64,000 nt of DNA from Syntrophomonadaceae bacterium (GTDB lineage Bacteria; Bacillota; PH28-bin88). Location of the stretch: positions 41,792 through 105,791 of the forward strand of contig JAGXSE010000057.1 in NCBI GenBank assembly GCA_018333865.1, read 5' to 3'. Positions 36,248-45,418 of this stretch are shown here, piece after piece (the stretch's first letter is position 1; the number at the start of each line of letters is the position of its first letter). Both the position numbers and the translations under genes were made by a program. The notes below the pieces were generated by a model. It ran no database searches. It was not told the DNA's origin and saw only the letters and a list, made by a program, of their open reading frames with translations.

Positions 36248-36862
36248 CTAAGTTTTTGCCACTTTCACCATTGCCGTGCGCAGCACTTTTTCTTTTAGCA
36301 AATATCCTTTCAACACCTCTTCTATTATTGTATTATCTGCATGATCTTCAGTTTCTATCTGCATCACGGCATGGTGGGTTTCCGGGTCAAATGGATGGCC
36401 GATAGTTTCCATCGCCATGAGCCCTTGTTTTTCTAAAATGCCCCATAATTGCCGGTAAATCATATCGACTCCATTAATAAAGGAGGTAAGCTCTCCCCCC
36501 TTGGCCGCAGCCTCCAGGGCCCGTTCCATATTGTCCAAAACAGGCAAGAGTTCCACAATTAATTTCTCCGTCGCATAAAAAACGAGTTCGTCTTGTTCGC
36601 GGCGGACACGGCGGCGGTAATTTTCAAAATCCGCCTGCAGCCGCTGCAGCCTGTTAAACAGCACTGCAACCTCCCCGGTTTTTTCCGCTAAACGGCGGGT
36701 CAACTGTTCCTCTGGATCAGCTGCGGACTGATCCTCCGCCGCATTTTTAGCTGTGATGTTTTCTTGTTCATTCTTTATTTCCTGGCAATCCTCCTGTCCA
36801 CTTGCTTCCTTGCCCTCTTTTGGGCGAAGATCATGATCATCATTTAGTTTTTCCCTGTTCAT
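36248..36862 (-). CDS. grpE: Nucleotide exchange factor GrpE
   Basis: This 204-residue co-chaperone releases ADP from DnaK. An acidic, low-complexity N-terminus (to about residue 50) precedes a long coiled coil (about 55-115, LFNRLQRLQADFENYRRRV) and the C-terminal beta domain with GHPFDPETHHAVMQIE, the GrpE signature. GAGGTGA precedes the ATG. It lies seven bp after the chaperonin gene, so the latter is a true member of this operon. Confidence 0.96.
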   Translation of the reverse strand: MNREKLNDDHDLRPKEGKEASGQEDCQEIKNEQENITAKNAAEDQSAADPEEQLTRRLAEKTGEVAVLFNRLQRLQADFENYRRRVRREQDELVFYATEKLIVELLPVLDNMERALEAAAKGGELTSFINGVDMIYRQLWGILEKQGLMAMETIGHPFDPETHHAVMQIETEDHADNTIIEEVLKGYLLKEKVLRTAMVKVAKT

Positions 36863-36869
36863 GGCAGTA

Positions 36870-38447
36870 TCACCTCTTTTCGAAAGGCTGTTCGAAATCC
36901 ATCTTTTTAGAGCTGTTTTCTTCCTTCATTTTAATGATCGTATCAATTCGCAGAATTGCTTCGGAAACTTCGGCTGCCGTTTTTAACGCAAAAATCTTCA
37001 CCATGGCAGGATCAAGAACACCCAGGGAGTACATATTTACCACCTCGCCGGTGTCACAGTTAAGAGCAAAGGCAGGGGATTTATGTTCAGATTGGGCAGC
37101 CAGCACATCTCCCAGCTTTTCTAAAGGATTAAAGCCCGCATTGGCTGCAATCTGAGCAAAAGGCCTTTCCAGGGCTGCTACCACACAATCAATCCCATAT
37201 GCTGCCATTCCCCGCAGTTCCGCCTTCACTTTTTCAACCTCTCTGGCAGCTGCCAGCTCAATAGACCCTCCGCCTGGCACAATGCCGGATTTTATTGCAG
37301 CCTGGACTGAAGCAGCCGCATCCTTGGCAATCCGCTCCCGTTCACCAACTACTTCCTCAGTCGCGGCACCCACCAGAATGGTAGCCATTGGTTTTCCGGA
37401 TCCCCCAATAACTCGGATATGTTCCAGCTTCTCATCCGACAGCACAACCTTGGCAAAACCTAAAAACCTTGCTAATTCGGCAGGCGCCCTTCTTAAGCCG
37501 GTGCGCTTGACGGCCCGTGCTCCGGTGTGCTCTGCAGCCTTGACAAGTTCTTTATGGGAGACCCGCTGAACCACCATAACCCCAGCATCAGTCAGCATCT
37601 CCTCTGCCTCGTCATCCACCCCGCGGTCAACAAGCACTGCTTTTACTCCCAAAGCGATGACTTTATTAAGGTTTGACCTGAATTCTTCTCTTAAAGCCAG
37701 ATACCGCTGAAATCCCGCTTCGGTGGCCAAAGCTTCCTCCTCCAGGGTTTCCGGCTCAAGGGCATCATCTACAATCAATACAGGAGCATTAACTGCCTCC
37801 GTCGGCATATCCTTGTTCATTGTTTCCTTGTTAATGATCAGTCCTTGAAAAACCATATTGGCTGCTCCTGCCTGGGCTGCAACCGCTTCAGCCAAATGGA
37901 ACTTGGGTTCTAATAGCTTTTCCTTGCCAGTGAGTTTGGCGGCTTCCACTACCAGGTTAGCTATATCCCGGTACTCTCGCCCGGCAACCAAGGCTACCTC
38001 TAAGAGTCTGGGATCATCCATCGTATCGATAGGAACAGCCGTCTCCATGAAGTACTCGATAGCCCTTTTTACCCCTGTCCTGATCCCTTCGATTACCCTG
38101 GCAACAGGAACACCCTTGATTACCTGCTCTAAACCGCTGTTGACAAGGGCTCCGGCCATGATCGTGGTTGTTGTGGTACCGTCGCCAACCTCATCCTGCT
38201 GGGCTTTGGCGGCGTTGATCAGCATCCGGGCGGCAGGATGATTGACCTCCATTAAATTAAGGATGGTCACACCGTCATTGGTAATGACCACCTCCCCAAA
38301 GCGATCCACTAACATGGTGTCCAAGCCTTTTGGGCCGATGGTTCCTTCAACAGCCGCAGCAATCGCCCTGATGGCATTGGCATTGGTGATCAAGGCGGCT
38401 AAACGCTCTTCTATCTCTGCGTTTTGATTAACCTGTTTCACACTCAT
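36870..38447 (-). CDS. Group III chaperonin (archaeal thermosome-like Hsp60) within the dnaK operon
   Basis: This 525-residue ATP-dependent double-ring folding chaperonin resembles archaeal thermosome/CCT rather than GroEL. ATP-site motifs are TIGPKGLDTMLVD, ITNDGVTIL, the GDGTTTTTIMAGAL loop and VPGGGSIELAAA; the end carries a DTIIKMKEE segment as in thermosomes. Such bacterial thermosome-like proteins, called group III, were described from Carboxydothermus hydrogenoformans and some other Firmicutes, where they also lie in the dnaK operon. Here it is between hrcA and grpE with spacings of 38 and 7 bp, so it should be controlled by HrcA/CIRCE. The built-in lid expected of groups II and III makes a GroES partner unnecessary. 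Confidence 0.94.
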   Translation of the reverse strand: MSVKQVNQNAEIEERLAALITNANAIRAIAAAVEGTIGPKGLDTMLVDRFGEVVITNDGVTILNLMEVNHPAARMLINAAKAQQDEVGDGTTTTTIMAGALVNSGLEQVIKGVPVARVIEGIRTGVKRAIEYFMETAVPIDTMDDPRLLEVALVAGREYRDIANLVVEAAKLTGKEKLLEPKFHLAEAVAAQAGAANMVFQGLIINKETMNKDMPTEAVNAPVLIVDDALEPETLEEEALATEAGFQRYLALREEFRSNLNKVIALGVKAVLVDRGVDDEAEEMLTDAGVMVVQRVSHKELVKAAEHTGARAVKRTGLRRAPAELARFLGFAKVVLSDEKLEHIRVIGGSGKPMATILVGAATEEVVGERERIAKDAAASVQAAIKSGIVPGGGSIELAAAREVEKVKAELRGMAAYGIDCVVAALERPFAQIAANAGFNPLEKLGDVLAAQSEHKSPAFALNCDTGEVVNMYSLGVLDPAMVKIFALKTAAEVSEAILRIDTIIKMKEENSSKKMDFEQPFEKR

Positions 38448-38485
38448 TTAAGTTTTTGCTCACTTCCTTATAACATTCCAGCAGG

Positions 38486-39520
38486 TTATATCATTTGCTT
38501 TATTGCGCGGGAAAGGGCTGCAGCAACAAATTCAACCAAACTAATCGCCTTGGCATAATCCATGCGGGTTGGGCCAATCAGGCCTACAGTCCCCAGCAAT
38601 TGGCCGTCAAGCTGGTAAGTTGAAGTCACTAAACTACATCCGGAAATCCCTTCATGGTTATTTTCCCCGCCAATCCGGATATTTAGCCCAACATTGCCAG
38701 GATGCTCAAGGAGATTCCGCAAGACTTTGCCTTCCTCTAGAATGGCCAGTAAATTCTTTATCTTTGCAATATCCTTGAATTCCGGCTGATTAAGGATATT
38801 TAGGGTGCCTCCGAGAAAAACCCTATTATCGCCCCCGTAATCCGATGTTAGATGCTCCAAGACTTCCAACACCGTGCCGGCAAGTTTCTTATGGAAAGAC
38901 AGCTCAGACAGGATTTCATCAAAGGTATCCTGCCTAAGTTGCTCCAACGCCAATCCTTTCAGCTTGCTGTTTAATACCCTGGATACCCGCTCCAGGTCAT
39001 GCTCCGTTATCCCCGGATGAATATCCAAGACCTGGTGCTCGACCGCCCTGGCATTGGTAACTAATACCATGAGGGCTTTGGTTGGCTCCAGCAGCAAGAG
39101 CTGAATGCGATGGAAAGTACTACGGCCCACAGAAGGAGCTAAAATAACTGCAGTTTGATGAGCCATCAAGGATAAAAGATTGGTGGAGCGATTAATCAAA
39201 TCCTCAATTTCATTCATCTTCTGGGCAAATCGCTCCTGAATATATTCCCGCTCCTGCAGTGTAAGGCAATACCTTTCCATCAAGCAATCCACATAGTAAC
39301 GATAACCCCTGTTTGACGGGATACGCCCCGCTGAAGTATGGGGCTGTTCGATATAACCCAATTCTTCCAGGTCAGCCATCTCGTTGCGGATGGTAGCCGG
39401 GCTGACGCCAAGGTTGTATTTTCGAGCAATGGTGCGGGATCCTACAGGCTCAGCGGTAAATACATAATCATTTACAATAGCTGCCAGCACTTTTTTCTTC
39501 CGCTCGTCAAGACCCATCAT
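38486..39520 (-). CDS. hrcA: Heat-inducible transcription repressor HrcA
   Basis: This 344-residue repressor binds CIRCE and is kept active by chaperonin. The N-terminal winged helix contains VGSRTIARKYNLGVSPATIRNEMADLEE (two adjoining helices, about residues 27-55) and the SAGRIPSNRGYRYYVD wing; the rest is the GAF-like and dimerisation domain. ATG at 39520 follows AAGGAGGTG; an upstream in-frame start at 39541 would lie within the CIRCE element. First gene of the operon hrcA-chaperonin-grpE-dnaK-dnaJ. Because GroEL normally activates HrcA, the nearby group III chaperonin could do so here; that is inference. Confidence 0.96.
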   Translation of the reverse strand: MMGLDERKKKVLAAIVNDYVFTAEPVGSRTIARKYNLGVSPATIRNEMADLEELGYIEQPHTSAGRIPSNRGYRYYVDCLMERYCLTLQEREYIQERFAQKMNEIEDLINRSTNLLSLMAHQTAVILAPSVGRSTFHRIQLLLLEPTKALMVLVTNARAVEHQVLDIHPGITEHDLERVSRVLNSKLKGLALEQLRQDTFDEILSELSFHKKLAGTVLEVLEHLTSDYGGDNRVFLGGTLNILNQPEFKDIAKIKNLLAILEEGKVLRNLLEHPGNVGLNIRIGGENNHEGISGCSLVTSTYQLDGQLLGTVGLIGPTRMDYAKAISLVEFVAAALSRAIKQMI

Positions 39521-39534
39521 TACCCACCTCCTTG

Positions 39535-39561
39535 TTAGCACTCCATCTCTATGAGTGCTAA
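39535..39561. promoter_or_regulatory. CIRCE operator
   Basis: A perfect TTAGCACTC-N9-GAGTGCTAA inverted repeat lies 14 bp upstream of the hrcA start and 11 bp downstream of the promoter -10 box. It is the canonical HrcA-binding site and places the whole chaperone operon under heat-shock repression. Confidence 0.97.
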
Positions 39562-39572
39562 AGCCTACTTAA

Positions 39573-39601
39573 AAAATATCACTAGCTCCTTTTTTTGTCA
39601 A
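39573..39601 (-). promoter_or_regulatory. Promoter of the hrcA-dnaK operon
   Basis: On the minus strand TTGACA (39596-39601), a 17-bp spacer and TATTTT (39573-39578) directly precede CIRCE. The -35 box starts two bases after the hemW stop codon. Confidence 0.75.
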
Positions 39602-39603
39602 GA

Positions 39604-40746
39604 CTAAGCTAGCGTTATCAGGAACTCTCGAAAAACCTCATTTGCCAGGGGAAGACCCTGCTTTGTCAAACGGACCCTTCCGCCATTTATTTCAACTAAA
39701 CCTGTAGCTAACAGCTTTGCCAACTGGCTGCCGTATACCTGTTGCATAGGAACTCCGAAGCGGTGCCGAAAATCATCAGGGTGATAGCCTTCTAAAAGCC
39801 TTAAGCCCATAAAAACGGTTTCAGCCATTTGAATTTTAAGCGGCAATGTCTCTTTCTCCTCCACAGGCAATGCTCCGCTGTTCACCTTAGCCACATAGGC
39901 ATCCAGGTCATTTGTATTAGTCCAGCGCATCCTGCCAAGATGGGAGGAAGCAGCTGCTCCAAACCCCAGGTACTCCTGGTTCTTCCAGTATAAAAGGTTA
40001 TGCTGCGACTTAAAACCTGGACGGGCAAAACTGGATATTTCATAATGCACGTATCCGGCTCCAGCCAAAGAATGGATGGTTTGCTCATACATTGTGACAA
40101 CAGTCTCTTCCTCAGGCAGAGCCAGCAATCCCTTTCGGTATCTATCGCCCCAAAGGGTACCCTCCTCCAGTTTCAGCCCATAGGCTGCCAGGTGCTCCGG
40201 TTCCATTGCCACCGCCCAGTTCAGGGTATCCTGCCAGTCTTCCGGGCTTTGATCAGGCAAGCCATAGATCAGGTCGAGGTTAATATTTGCAAATCCGGCT
40301 TTTCGGGCCGCCTTAAATGTCTTTTCGGTGTCCCTGGAGTTATGGGCCCGGCCCATGGCGGACAAGAGCCGATCCTGGCTGGCCTGGGCGCCGATGGATA
40401 GTCGGTTGATGCCTGCTTGTCTTAAGGATTTAAGTTGGGACTGCTCAACTGTAGCCGGATTGGCTTCGATGGTAATTTCCGCATCCGGCACCAGGTTGAT
40501 TAAACACTTAATACTATTCAGAATTTCAGCCAGCTGATCAGGAGGAAAAAGGCTGGGGGTACCTCCCCCTATGTACATGGATAGAACAGGCCGATCCCGC
40601 AGTGTTTCTTTATAAAAAGAAACCTCTTTGCCCAGGGCCTGTCCATAGTCCCGGCAAAACAACTCTTTGCCAGCGTATGAAAGAAAATCGCAGTAATGAC
40701 ATTTCTGCAGGCAAAAAGGAAAATGCAAATAAACACCAAAATCCAT
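39604..40746 (-). CDS. hemW: Radical SAM heme chaperone HemW (coproporphyrinogen oxidase-like)
   Basis: This 380-residue radical-SAM protein is of the HemW family, formerly annotated as oxygen-independent coproporphyrinogen III oxidase; family members bind heme and pass it to target proteins. The cluster motif is HFPFCLQKCHYCDF at the N-terminus, followed by MYIGGGTPSLF and INRLSIGAQA. It is shorter than true HemN and lacks its N-terminal extension. It immediately follows lepA (stop and start adjacent), the standard lepA-hemW-hrcA order. Confidence 0.93.
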   Translation of the reverse strand: MDFGVYLHFPFCLQKCHYCDFLSYAGKELFCRDYGQALGKEVSFYKETLRDRPVLSMYIGGGTPSLFPPDQLAEILNSIKCLINLVPDAEITIEANPATVEQSQLKSLRQAGINRLSIGAQASQDRLLSAMGRAHNSRDTEKTFKAARKAGFANINLDLIYGLPDQSPEDWQDTLNWAVAMEPEHLAAYGLKLEEGTLWGDRYRKGLLALPEEETVVTMYEQTIHSLAGAGYVHYEISSFARPGFKSQHNLLYWKNQEYLGFGAAASSHLGRMRWTNTNDLDAYVAKVNSGALPVEEKETLPLKIQMAETVFMGLRLLEGYHPDDFRHRFGVPMQQVYGSQLAKLLATGLVEINGGRVRLTKQGLPLANEVFREFLITLA

Positions 40747-42558
40747 TTATTTGTCTACCTGTAAGACGGCCATAAAGGCTTCCTGAGGTATCTCCACATT
40801 GCCAACCTGCTTCATCCGCCGTTTACCTTCTCTTTGTTTTTCCAAGAGCTTCCTCTTTCTGGTAATATCTCCCCCATAGCACTTTTCCAGGACGTTTTTG
40901 CGCATCGCCTTTACTGTGTCCCGGGCAATTACTTTGTTACCAATAGCAGCCTGGATCGGTATTTCAAAAAGATGCCTGGGAATCAGTTCCCGCAGTTTTT
41001 CCGCCAAGGACTTGCCCCGGTTATAAGCCCTGTCCTTATGGACGATACAAGACAAGGCATCCACCACATCCCCGGCAATGAGGATATCCAGCTTGACCAG
41101 CTGGGATTCACGGTACCCGATTAACTCATAATCCATAGAAGCATAACCTCTGGTGCGAGATTTAAGAATATCAAAAAAGTCATAAATGATTTCGCTTAAG
41201 GGCAGTTCATATTCCAACATTACTCTTTTTTCCGACAGATATTCCATATTGGAGAAATGGCCGCGCCGGTCCTGAGCAAGTTCCATTACCGATCCCACAT
41301 AGTCTGTCGGGACCATGATGGTAGTTTTTACATAGGGCTCCTCCATCTTTTCGATCGAGTTTGGCGGCGGCATAGCCGCAGGGTTATCAATCTCCAAGAC
41401 TTCGTTGTCTGTTTTCGTAATCCGGTAAATAACGTTGGGCGCTGTGGTGATCAGCTCCAGCCTGTATTCCCGCTCCAACCGCTCCTGGATTATCTCCATA
41501 TGCAAAAGGCCCAAAAATCCGCAACGGAAACCAAAGCCCAGGGCCAAAGAGGATTCCGGTTCAAAAACCAAAGAAGCGTCATTAAGTTTCAGTTTTTCCA
41601 AAGCGTCTCGCAGATCTTCATACTGAGCCGTGTCTACCGGATAAAGGCCGCAGAATACCATTGGCGTTACCTTCCTGTATCCGGGCAAAGGCTTTGTTGC
41701 GGGCGTCTTCGCACCGGTAATTGTGTCTCCGACGCTGGTGTCTTTCACATTTTTAATACTGGCAGTCAAAAAGCCAACTTCTCCTGCCGACAGGGATTCC
41801 GCCTGGCGCATGGAGGGAGTAAAGACCCCTACTTCATTCACTTCAAAGGTTTTACCCGTTGACATCATCTTTATTTCCATGCCCCTTTTCAGGTTGCCTT
41901 CGACCAAACGCACATAGGGAATAGCTCCCCGGTAGGAATCAAAATGAGAGTCGAAAATAAGGGCTCTGAGCGGGCTTTCAACAGATCCCTTTGGCGGAGG
42001 AATTCTCTTCACGATCGCCTCCAGGATCTCCTCGGTGCCGATCCCTGTCTTCGCGGAAGCAAGAATGGCATCGGAAGCATCAAGTCCAATAACGTCTTCA
42101 ATTTCCCGCTTTACCCGCTCTGGGTCTGAGCTTGGCAGGTCTATTTTATTAATAATAGGAATTATTTCCAGATCGTGCTCCGTGGCCAGGTAAACGTTAG
42201 CCAGAGTTTGGGCTTCAATCCCCTGGGTCGCGTCAACTATCAACAAGGCCCCTTCACAGGCAGCAAGGCTGCGGGATACTTCATAAGTAAAGTCCACATG
42301 GCCTGGCGTATCAATCAAATTCAAAACATACTCCTGCCCGTCTTTAGCCTGGTAGTTTAGCCTGACAGCCTGCAACTTAATGGTAATTCCCCGCTCCCGC
42401 TCCAGGTCCATTTGATCAAGAACCTGTTCAGCCATTTCCCGGGAAGAAATAGCGCCGGTGAATTCAAGCAGGCGGTCAGCCAGGGTCGACTTTCCGTGGT
42501 CAATATGAGCTATAATGCAGAAATTGCGAATAAACTGTTGTCCTTGGGTGCCCTTCAT
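40747..42558 (-). CDS. lepA: Elongation factor 4 (LepA), ribosomal back-translocase GTPase
   Basis: This 603-residue translational GTPase has G1 [10 protein letters not shown]2 RERGITIK, G3 DTPGH and G4 NKIDLPS. EF-G-like domains II, III and V follow, then the LepA-specific C-terminal domain ([20 protein letters not shown], ending in the basic [19 protein letters not shown]). The length is standard. It acts on stalled ribosomes in the cytoplasm. It is followed directly by hemW. Confidence 0.97.
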   Translation of the reverse strand: MKGTQGQQFIRNFCIIAHIDHGKSTLADRLLEFTGAISSREMAEQVLDQMDLERERGITIKLQAVRLNYQAKDGQEYVLNLIDTPGHVDFTYEVSRSLAACEGALLIVDATQGIEAQTLANVYLATEHDLEIIPIINKIDLPSSDPERVKREIEDVIGLDASDAILASAKTGIGTEEILEAIVKRIPPPKGSVESPLRALIFDSHFDSYRGAIPYVRLVEGNLKRGMEIKMMSTGKTFEVNEVGVFTPSMRQAESLSAGEVGFLTASIKNVKDTSVGDTITGAKTPATKPLPGYRKVTPMVFCGLYPVDTAQYEDLRDALEKLKLNDASLVFEPESSLALGFGFRCGFLGLLHMEIIQERLEREYRLELITTAPNVIYRITKTDNEVLEIDNPAAMPPPNSIEKMEEPYVKTTIMVPTDYVGSVMELAQDRRGHFSNMEYLSEKRVMLEYELPLSEIIYDFFDILKSRTRGYASMDYELIGYRESQLVKLDILIAGDVVDALSCIVHKDRAYNRGKSLAEKLRELIPRHLFEIPIQAAIGNKVIARDTVKAMRKNVLEKCYGGDITRKRKLLEKQREGKRRMKQVGNVEIPQEAFMAVLQVDK

Positions 42559-42582
42559 TATGTTGCTCCCTTCAAAATAAGA

Positions 42583-43236
42583 TCAGCGGACATGTTTCTT
42601 GTCGCCCCATATCTTTCCAATAAACTTGATTATCTGCCAATACATTCTCATGCGTGCCGACAACCCTTTTATGAGGCCCATCTTTTCTTCCTTGGTAATC
42701 TGTGTTACACCCAATAACGGGACTTCTACGACCGAGATCTCGTGATCCCGGATATACTTGTTCAGGGCAACTTCAACGCCCCACCCTGTGTGCGAGAAAT
42801 CAGGCATTCTTTGTAAAAGGCTCCATCTTACAGCCCTCTGCCCGGAGAGAAAAGGCGTTATCTTCTGCGCCAAGTCTGTAACAATACGTCCCTTGCCGAA
42901 AAGGCCGACTGTCATCCCAGTCTTTCCCTCGACTACCGGCAGAAGAAGGGACTCTACATGCTTAGCTGTAAGTCCAATCAGGTCGGCATCAAGAAACAAA
43001 ATGACATCGGCAACAGCGTAGTCAAGACCGGCTTTCAAGGCACCGCCCTTGCCACGATTGTGTTTAAGTTCAAGGACAGTGGCGCCGGCTTCCCGGGCAA
43101 TGAGCGATGTTTTGTCAACCGATCCATCACAGACCACGATAACTTCTGAAACCAGAGCGCAACCGGCAGCCGCAGACACAACTTTAGCTACCGTTGCCTC
43201 TTCATTGTAGGCTGGAATAATGGTTACAACTCGCAC
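42583..43236 (-). CDS. Family 2 glycosyltransferase
   Basis: This 217-residue GT-A fold transferase has the N-terminal IIPAYNEEATVAKVV, the nucleotide-contacting VVCDGSVDKTSLIA, HNRGKGGALKAGLDYA and the metal-binding LFLDADLIG, as in dolichyl-phosphate and glucosyl-3-phosphoglycerate synthases. It has no membrane segment apart from a mildly hydrophobic end. It lies between murJ and lepA, 26 bp after murJ. The sugar donor and acceptor are unknown; a cell-envelope role is suggested by the murJ neighbour. Confidence 0.9.
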   Translation of the reverse strand: MRVVTIIPAYNEEATVAKVVSAAAGCALVSEVIVVCDGSVDKTSLIAREAGATVLELKHNRGKGGALKAGLDYAVADVILFLDADLIGLTAKHVESLLLPVVEGKTGMTVGLFGKGRIVTDLAQKITPFLSGQRAVRWSLLQRMPDFSHTGWGVEVALNKYIRDHEISVVEVPLLGVTQITKEEKMGLIKGLSARMRMYWQIIKFIGKIWGDKKHVR

Positions 43237-43262
43237 AAAAAAACCTCACTTTACAAAAAATA

Positions 43263-44846
43263 CTACCCCGGAAGTGGATTAGCCTTACCACGTCGCAGCC
43301 TTCTGCGCAGCATATCCCAGATCATGGCTGCTTCCTCCATTTTTAAAGCCAATGTTAACCCAGCATAAACTGCGCCACCGGCAGAAACAGCCAAAAACAC
43401 CTGCACCGCCTGATGCAGCTTGCTGGACAAGTCTAGCACTTGACCCAGCGAAGTGGCAATACCGTAGGCCACCAGCCCCATGATTAAAGATGCAAAAAGG
43501 CTTTTTGCAATAGAAGTAATTATCCTAAACCCGTCAACCCCGTGAAGTTTGCGGCGCAAGATCATTAACAGGATCAGCATATTAAAGCCTCCGGCGATGG
43601 AATAGGCCAAGGCAAGGCCGCCTTCGGCCATCGGCTTAATTAATAGAAAATTCAGGGCAATATTCAAGCCAATGGTTGACACTCCCACAGCTACTGGTGT
43701 CATGGTATCCTGCAGGGCATAGTACGCCCTGTTTAGCAATTGCATCGAAGCGTAAGCAGCCAATCCGAGGGAATAGAAAAATAAAACATGGGCCGTTGCC
43801 AGGGTTGCTTCGGCGGTAAACATTCCCTGCTCAAATAAAAGCCTTACTAATGGCACTCCCAAGGCGATAAATCCAATTGCAGCAGGCAGGTTGACAAAAA
43901 GCACAGAGCGCAGACCCAAGGAAATATTGCGGCGAAATTGCTCTATTTCGCCCCGGGCAGCATTTCCGGTTAGCGTAGGGAATACGGCTACAGACACTGC
44001 AACGGCGAAAATACCGATTGGCAGCATCATTATCCGTTGTCCTGTCCGGAGAGCTGCCACAGCGCCCGGATCAAGATTGGATGCCAGGTTTTGATTAACA
44101 AAGACATTTAATTGAATTACTGATAGGCCGATCAATACCGGCAGGATTAAACGGGCAACCTTCTGCACGCCGGGATGTTTTAAATTAAAAGAAAAATGAT
44201 AGCGCAGCCCAATTTTTAAAAGCTGAGGAAGCTGGACGGCGAAGTTTGCCATCGCACCCACTACCACACCAATTGAAAAACCGACTATGCCGTACCACTT
44301 GGAGAGGATGAGACCAACCAGCACTATGCACAAATTATATAAAACAGCACCTAGGGCAGGAAAAAGAAATTGCTTGTGAGAGTTCAAGATTCCCATGGAA
44401 ATGCCGCTAAAAACCATAAATATAACCTGGATGAACATAATCCTGGTCAGCTTTACAGTTAGTTCAGTGCTTTCGGGGGAAAAACCAGGCACCAGGAAAT
44501 ACACCAGTTGGGGTGTAAAAATTATGCCAAGCATTACTCCAAAAAACATTACAACCATGATCACGTTAAAAAGAATACTTGCCATTTCCCAGGCCTCTTC
44601 TTTCTTTCCAGCAGCAAGATAGCCAGCAAAAACCGGAATAAAAGAAGAGCTTAATGCTCCGCCAACCAGCAGCAAGTATAAAAAGTCCGGAATGGAAAAA
44701 GCAGCATTGTAAACGTCAGTAAGCCTGTTTTGGCCAAAACGGGCATAAATAACAACATCCCGGAGATAACCCAGGATGCGCGAGACAATCATGGCTGCCA
44801 TTACAATGCCAACTGCCATGATAACCCGTTTGTCACCTGAAGTCAT
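43263..44846 (-). CDS. murJ: Lipid II flippase MurJ (MviN family)
   Basis: This 527-residue polytopic membrane protein of the MOP superfamily moves lipid II across the membrane for peptidoglycan synthesis. About 14 hydrophobic helices are visible, and the family motifs ILGYLRDVVIYARFGQN and NAAFSIPDFLYLLLVGGALSS near the N-terminus and LNRAYYALQDTMTPVAVG in the second half are clear. The length is typical. It precedes the glycosyltransferase gene and follows a small uncharacterised gene downstream of spoIIP. Confidence 0.94.
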   Translation of the reverse strand: MTSGDKRVIMAVGIVMAAMIVSRILGYLRDVVIYARFGQNRLTDVYNAAFSIPDFLYLLLVGGALSSSFIPVFAGYLAAGKKEEAWEMASILFNVIMVVMFFGVMLGIIFTPQLVYFLVPGFSPESTELTVKLTRIMFIQVIFMVFSGISMGILNSHKQFLFPALGAVLYNLCIVLVGLILSKWYGIVGFSIGVVVGAMANFAVQLPQLLKIGLRYHFSFNLKHPGVQKVARLILPVLIGLSVIQLNVFVNQNLASNLDPGAVAALRTGQRIMMLPIGIFAVAVSVAVFPTLTGNAARGEIEQFRRNISLGLRSVLFVNLPAAIGFIALGVPLVRLLFEQGMFTAEATLATAHVLFFYSLGLAAYASMQLLNRAYYALQDTMTPVAVGVSTIGLNIALNFLLIKPMAEGGLALAYSIAGGFNMLILLMILRRKLHGVDGFRIITSIAKSLFASLIMGLVAYGIATSLGQVLDLSSKLHQAVQVFLAVSAGGAVYAGLTLALKMEEAAMIWDMLRRRLRRGKANPLPG

Positions 44847-44910
44847 GCTGCGCCCCCTTCCTGACGATTAATCATACCATAATTATTCTCCTGTAAGCAA
44901 TCGCTTTGGG

Positions 44911-45279
44911 TTATCTGGCTCCTGCCCAGTAGCCACGGGCAAGGTTTCCGGCCTCTTCCAAGGTTTTTTGCACCGCTTCCAGTATTGCCAAAGTTGTCTC
45001 ATTTCCCCTGCTAATAGCTTTGCGCGCTATTTGAATTGACTTATCCACCGCCTCCCTTAGCCGGGAATTTGCTCCTTTAAGCTTTTCCGCCTCTACCGCC
45101 AAGGGAAAACTGGTGCCAATAAGTGAAAAAACTATTTTCCCGTCGGCGCCGTGCCCGACTTTAACCAGCCCCTGGTTCTCGATGCCTAGCATGGTATCTA
45201 TTTTATAGGAGGTATAATTAAGGGTAAAGATAAAACCGAAGAGAACCAGCAAAAGCAGCAATCTTTTCGTCCACATCAT
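44911..45279 (-). CDS. Hypothetical small membrane-anchored protein after spoIIP
   Basis: No family is recognised in these 122 residues. Residues 5-22 form one hydrophobic helix (LLLLLVLFGFIFTLNYTS), followed by a mostly helical, charged domain (KLKGANSRLREAVDKSIQIA, ETTLAILEAVQKTLEEAGNL) that would be outside the membrane. A GGGGGGA ribosome-binding region precedes the start. It lies between spoIIP (with a terminator between) and murJ. The conserved setting would suit a sporulation or envelope role, but nothing in the sequence proves one. Confidence 0.7.
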   Translation of the reverse strand: MMWTKRLLLLLVLFGFIFTLNYTSYKIDTMLGIENQGLVKVGHGADGKIVFSLIGTSFPLAVEAEKLKGANSRLREAVDKSIQIARKAISRGNETTLAILEAVQKTLEEAGNLARGYWAGAR

Positions 45280-45357
45280 GTTATCCCCCCAGTTGCAGTG
45301 TCACTTATTTACCTTGTCCTTTTTTTGCCAAATAAATACTCCCTTAACAGCAGAACC

Positions 45358-45382
45358 AAAAAAGAGAGAGGTTCCCTCTCCC
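45358..45382 (-). terminator. Rho-independent terminator of spoIIP
   Basis: On the minus strand GGGAGAGG-GAA-CCTCTCTC forms a tight hairpin followed by TTTTTT, 36 bp after the spoIIP stop. Confidence 0.85.
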
Positions 45383-45418
45383 AAATACAATTCCATACCC
45401 CTGGTGAATGCATTGAGT

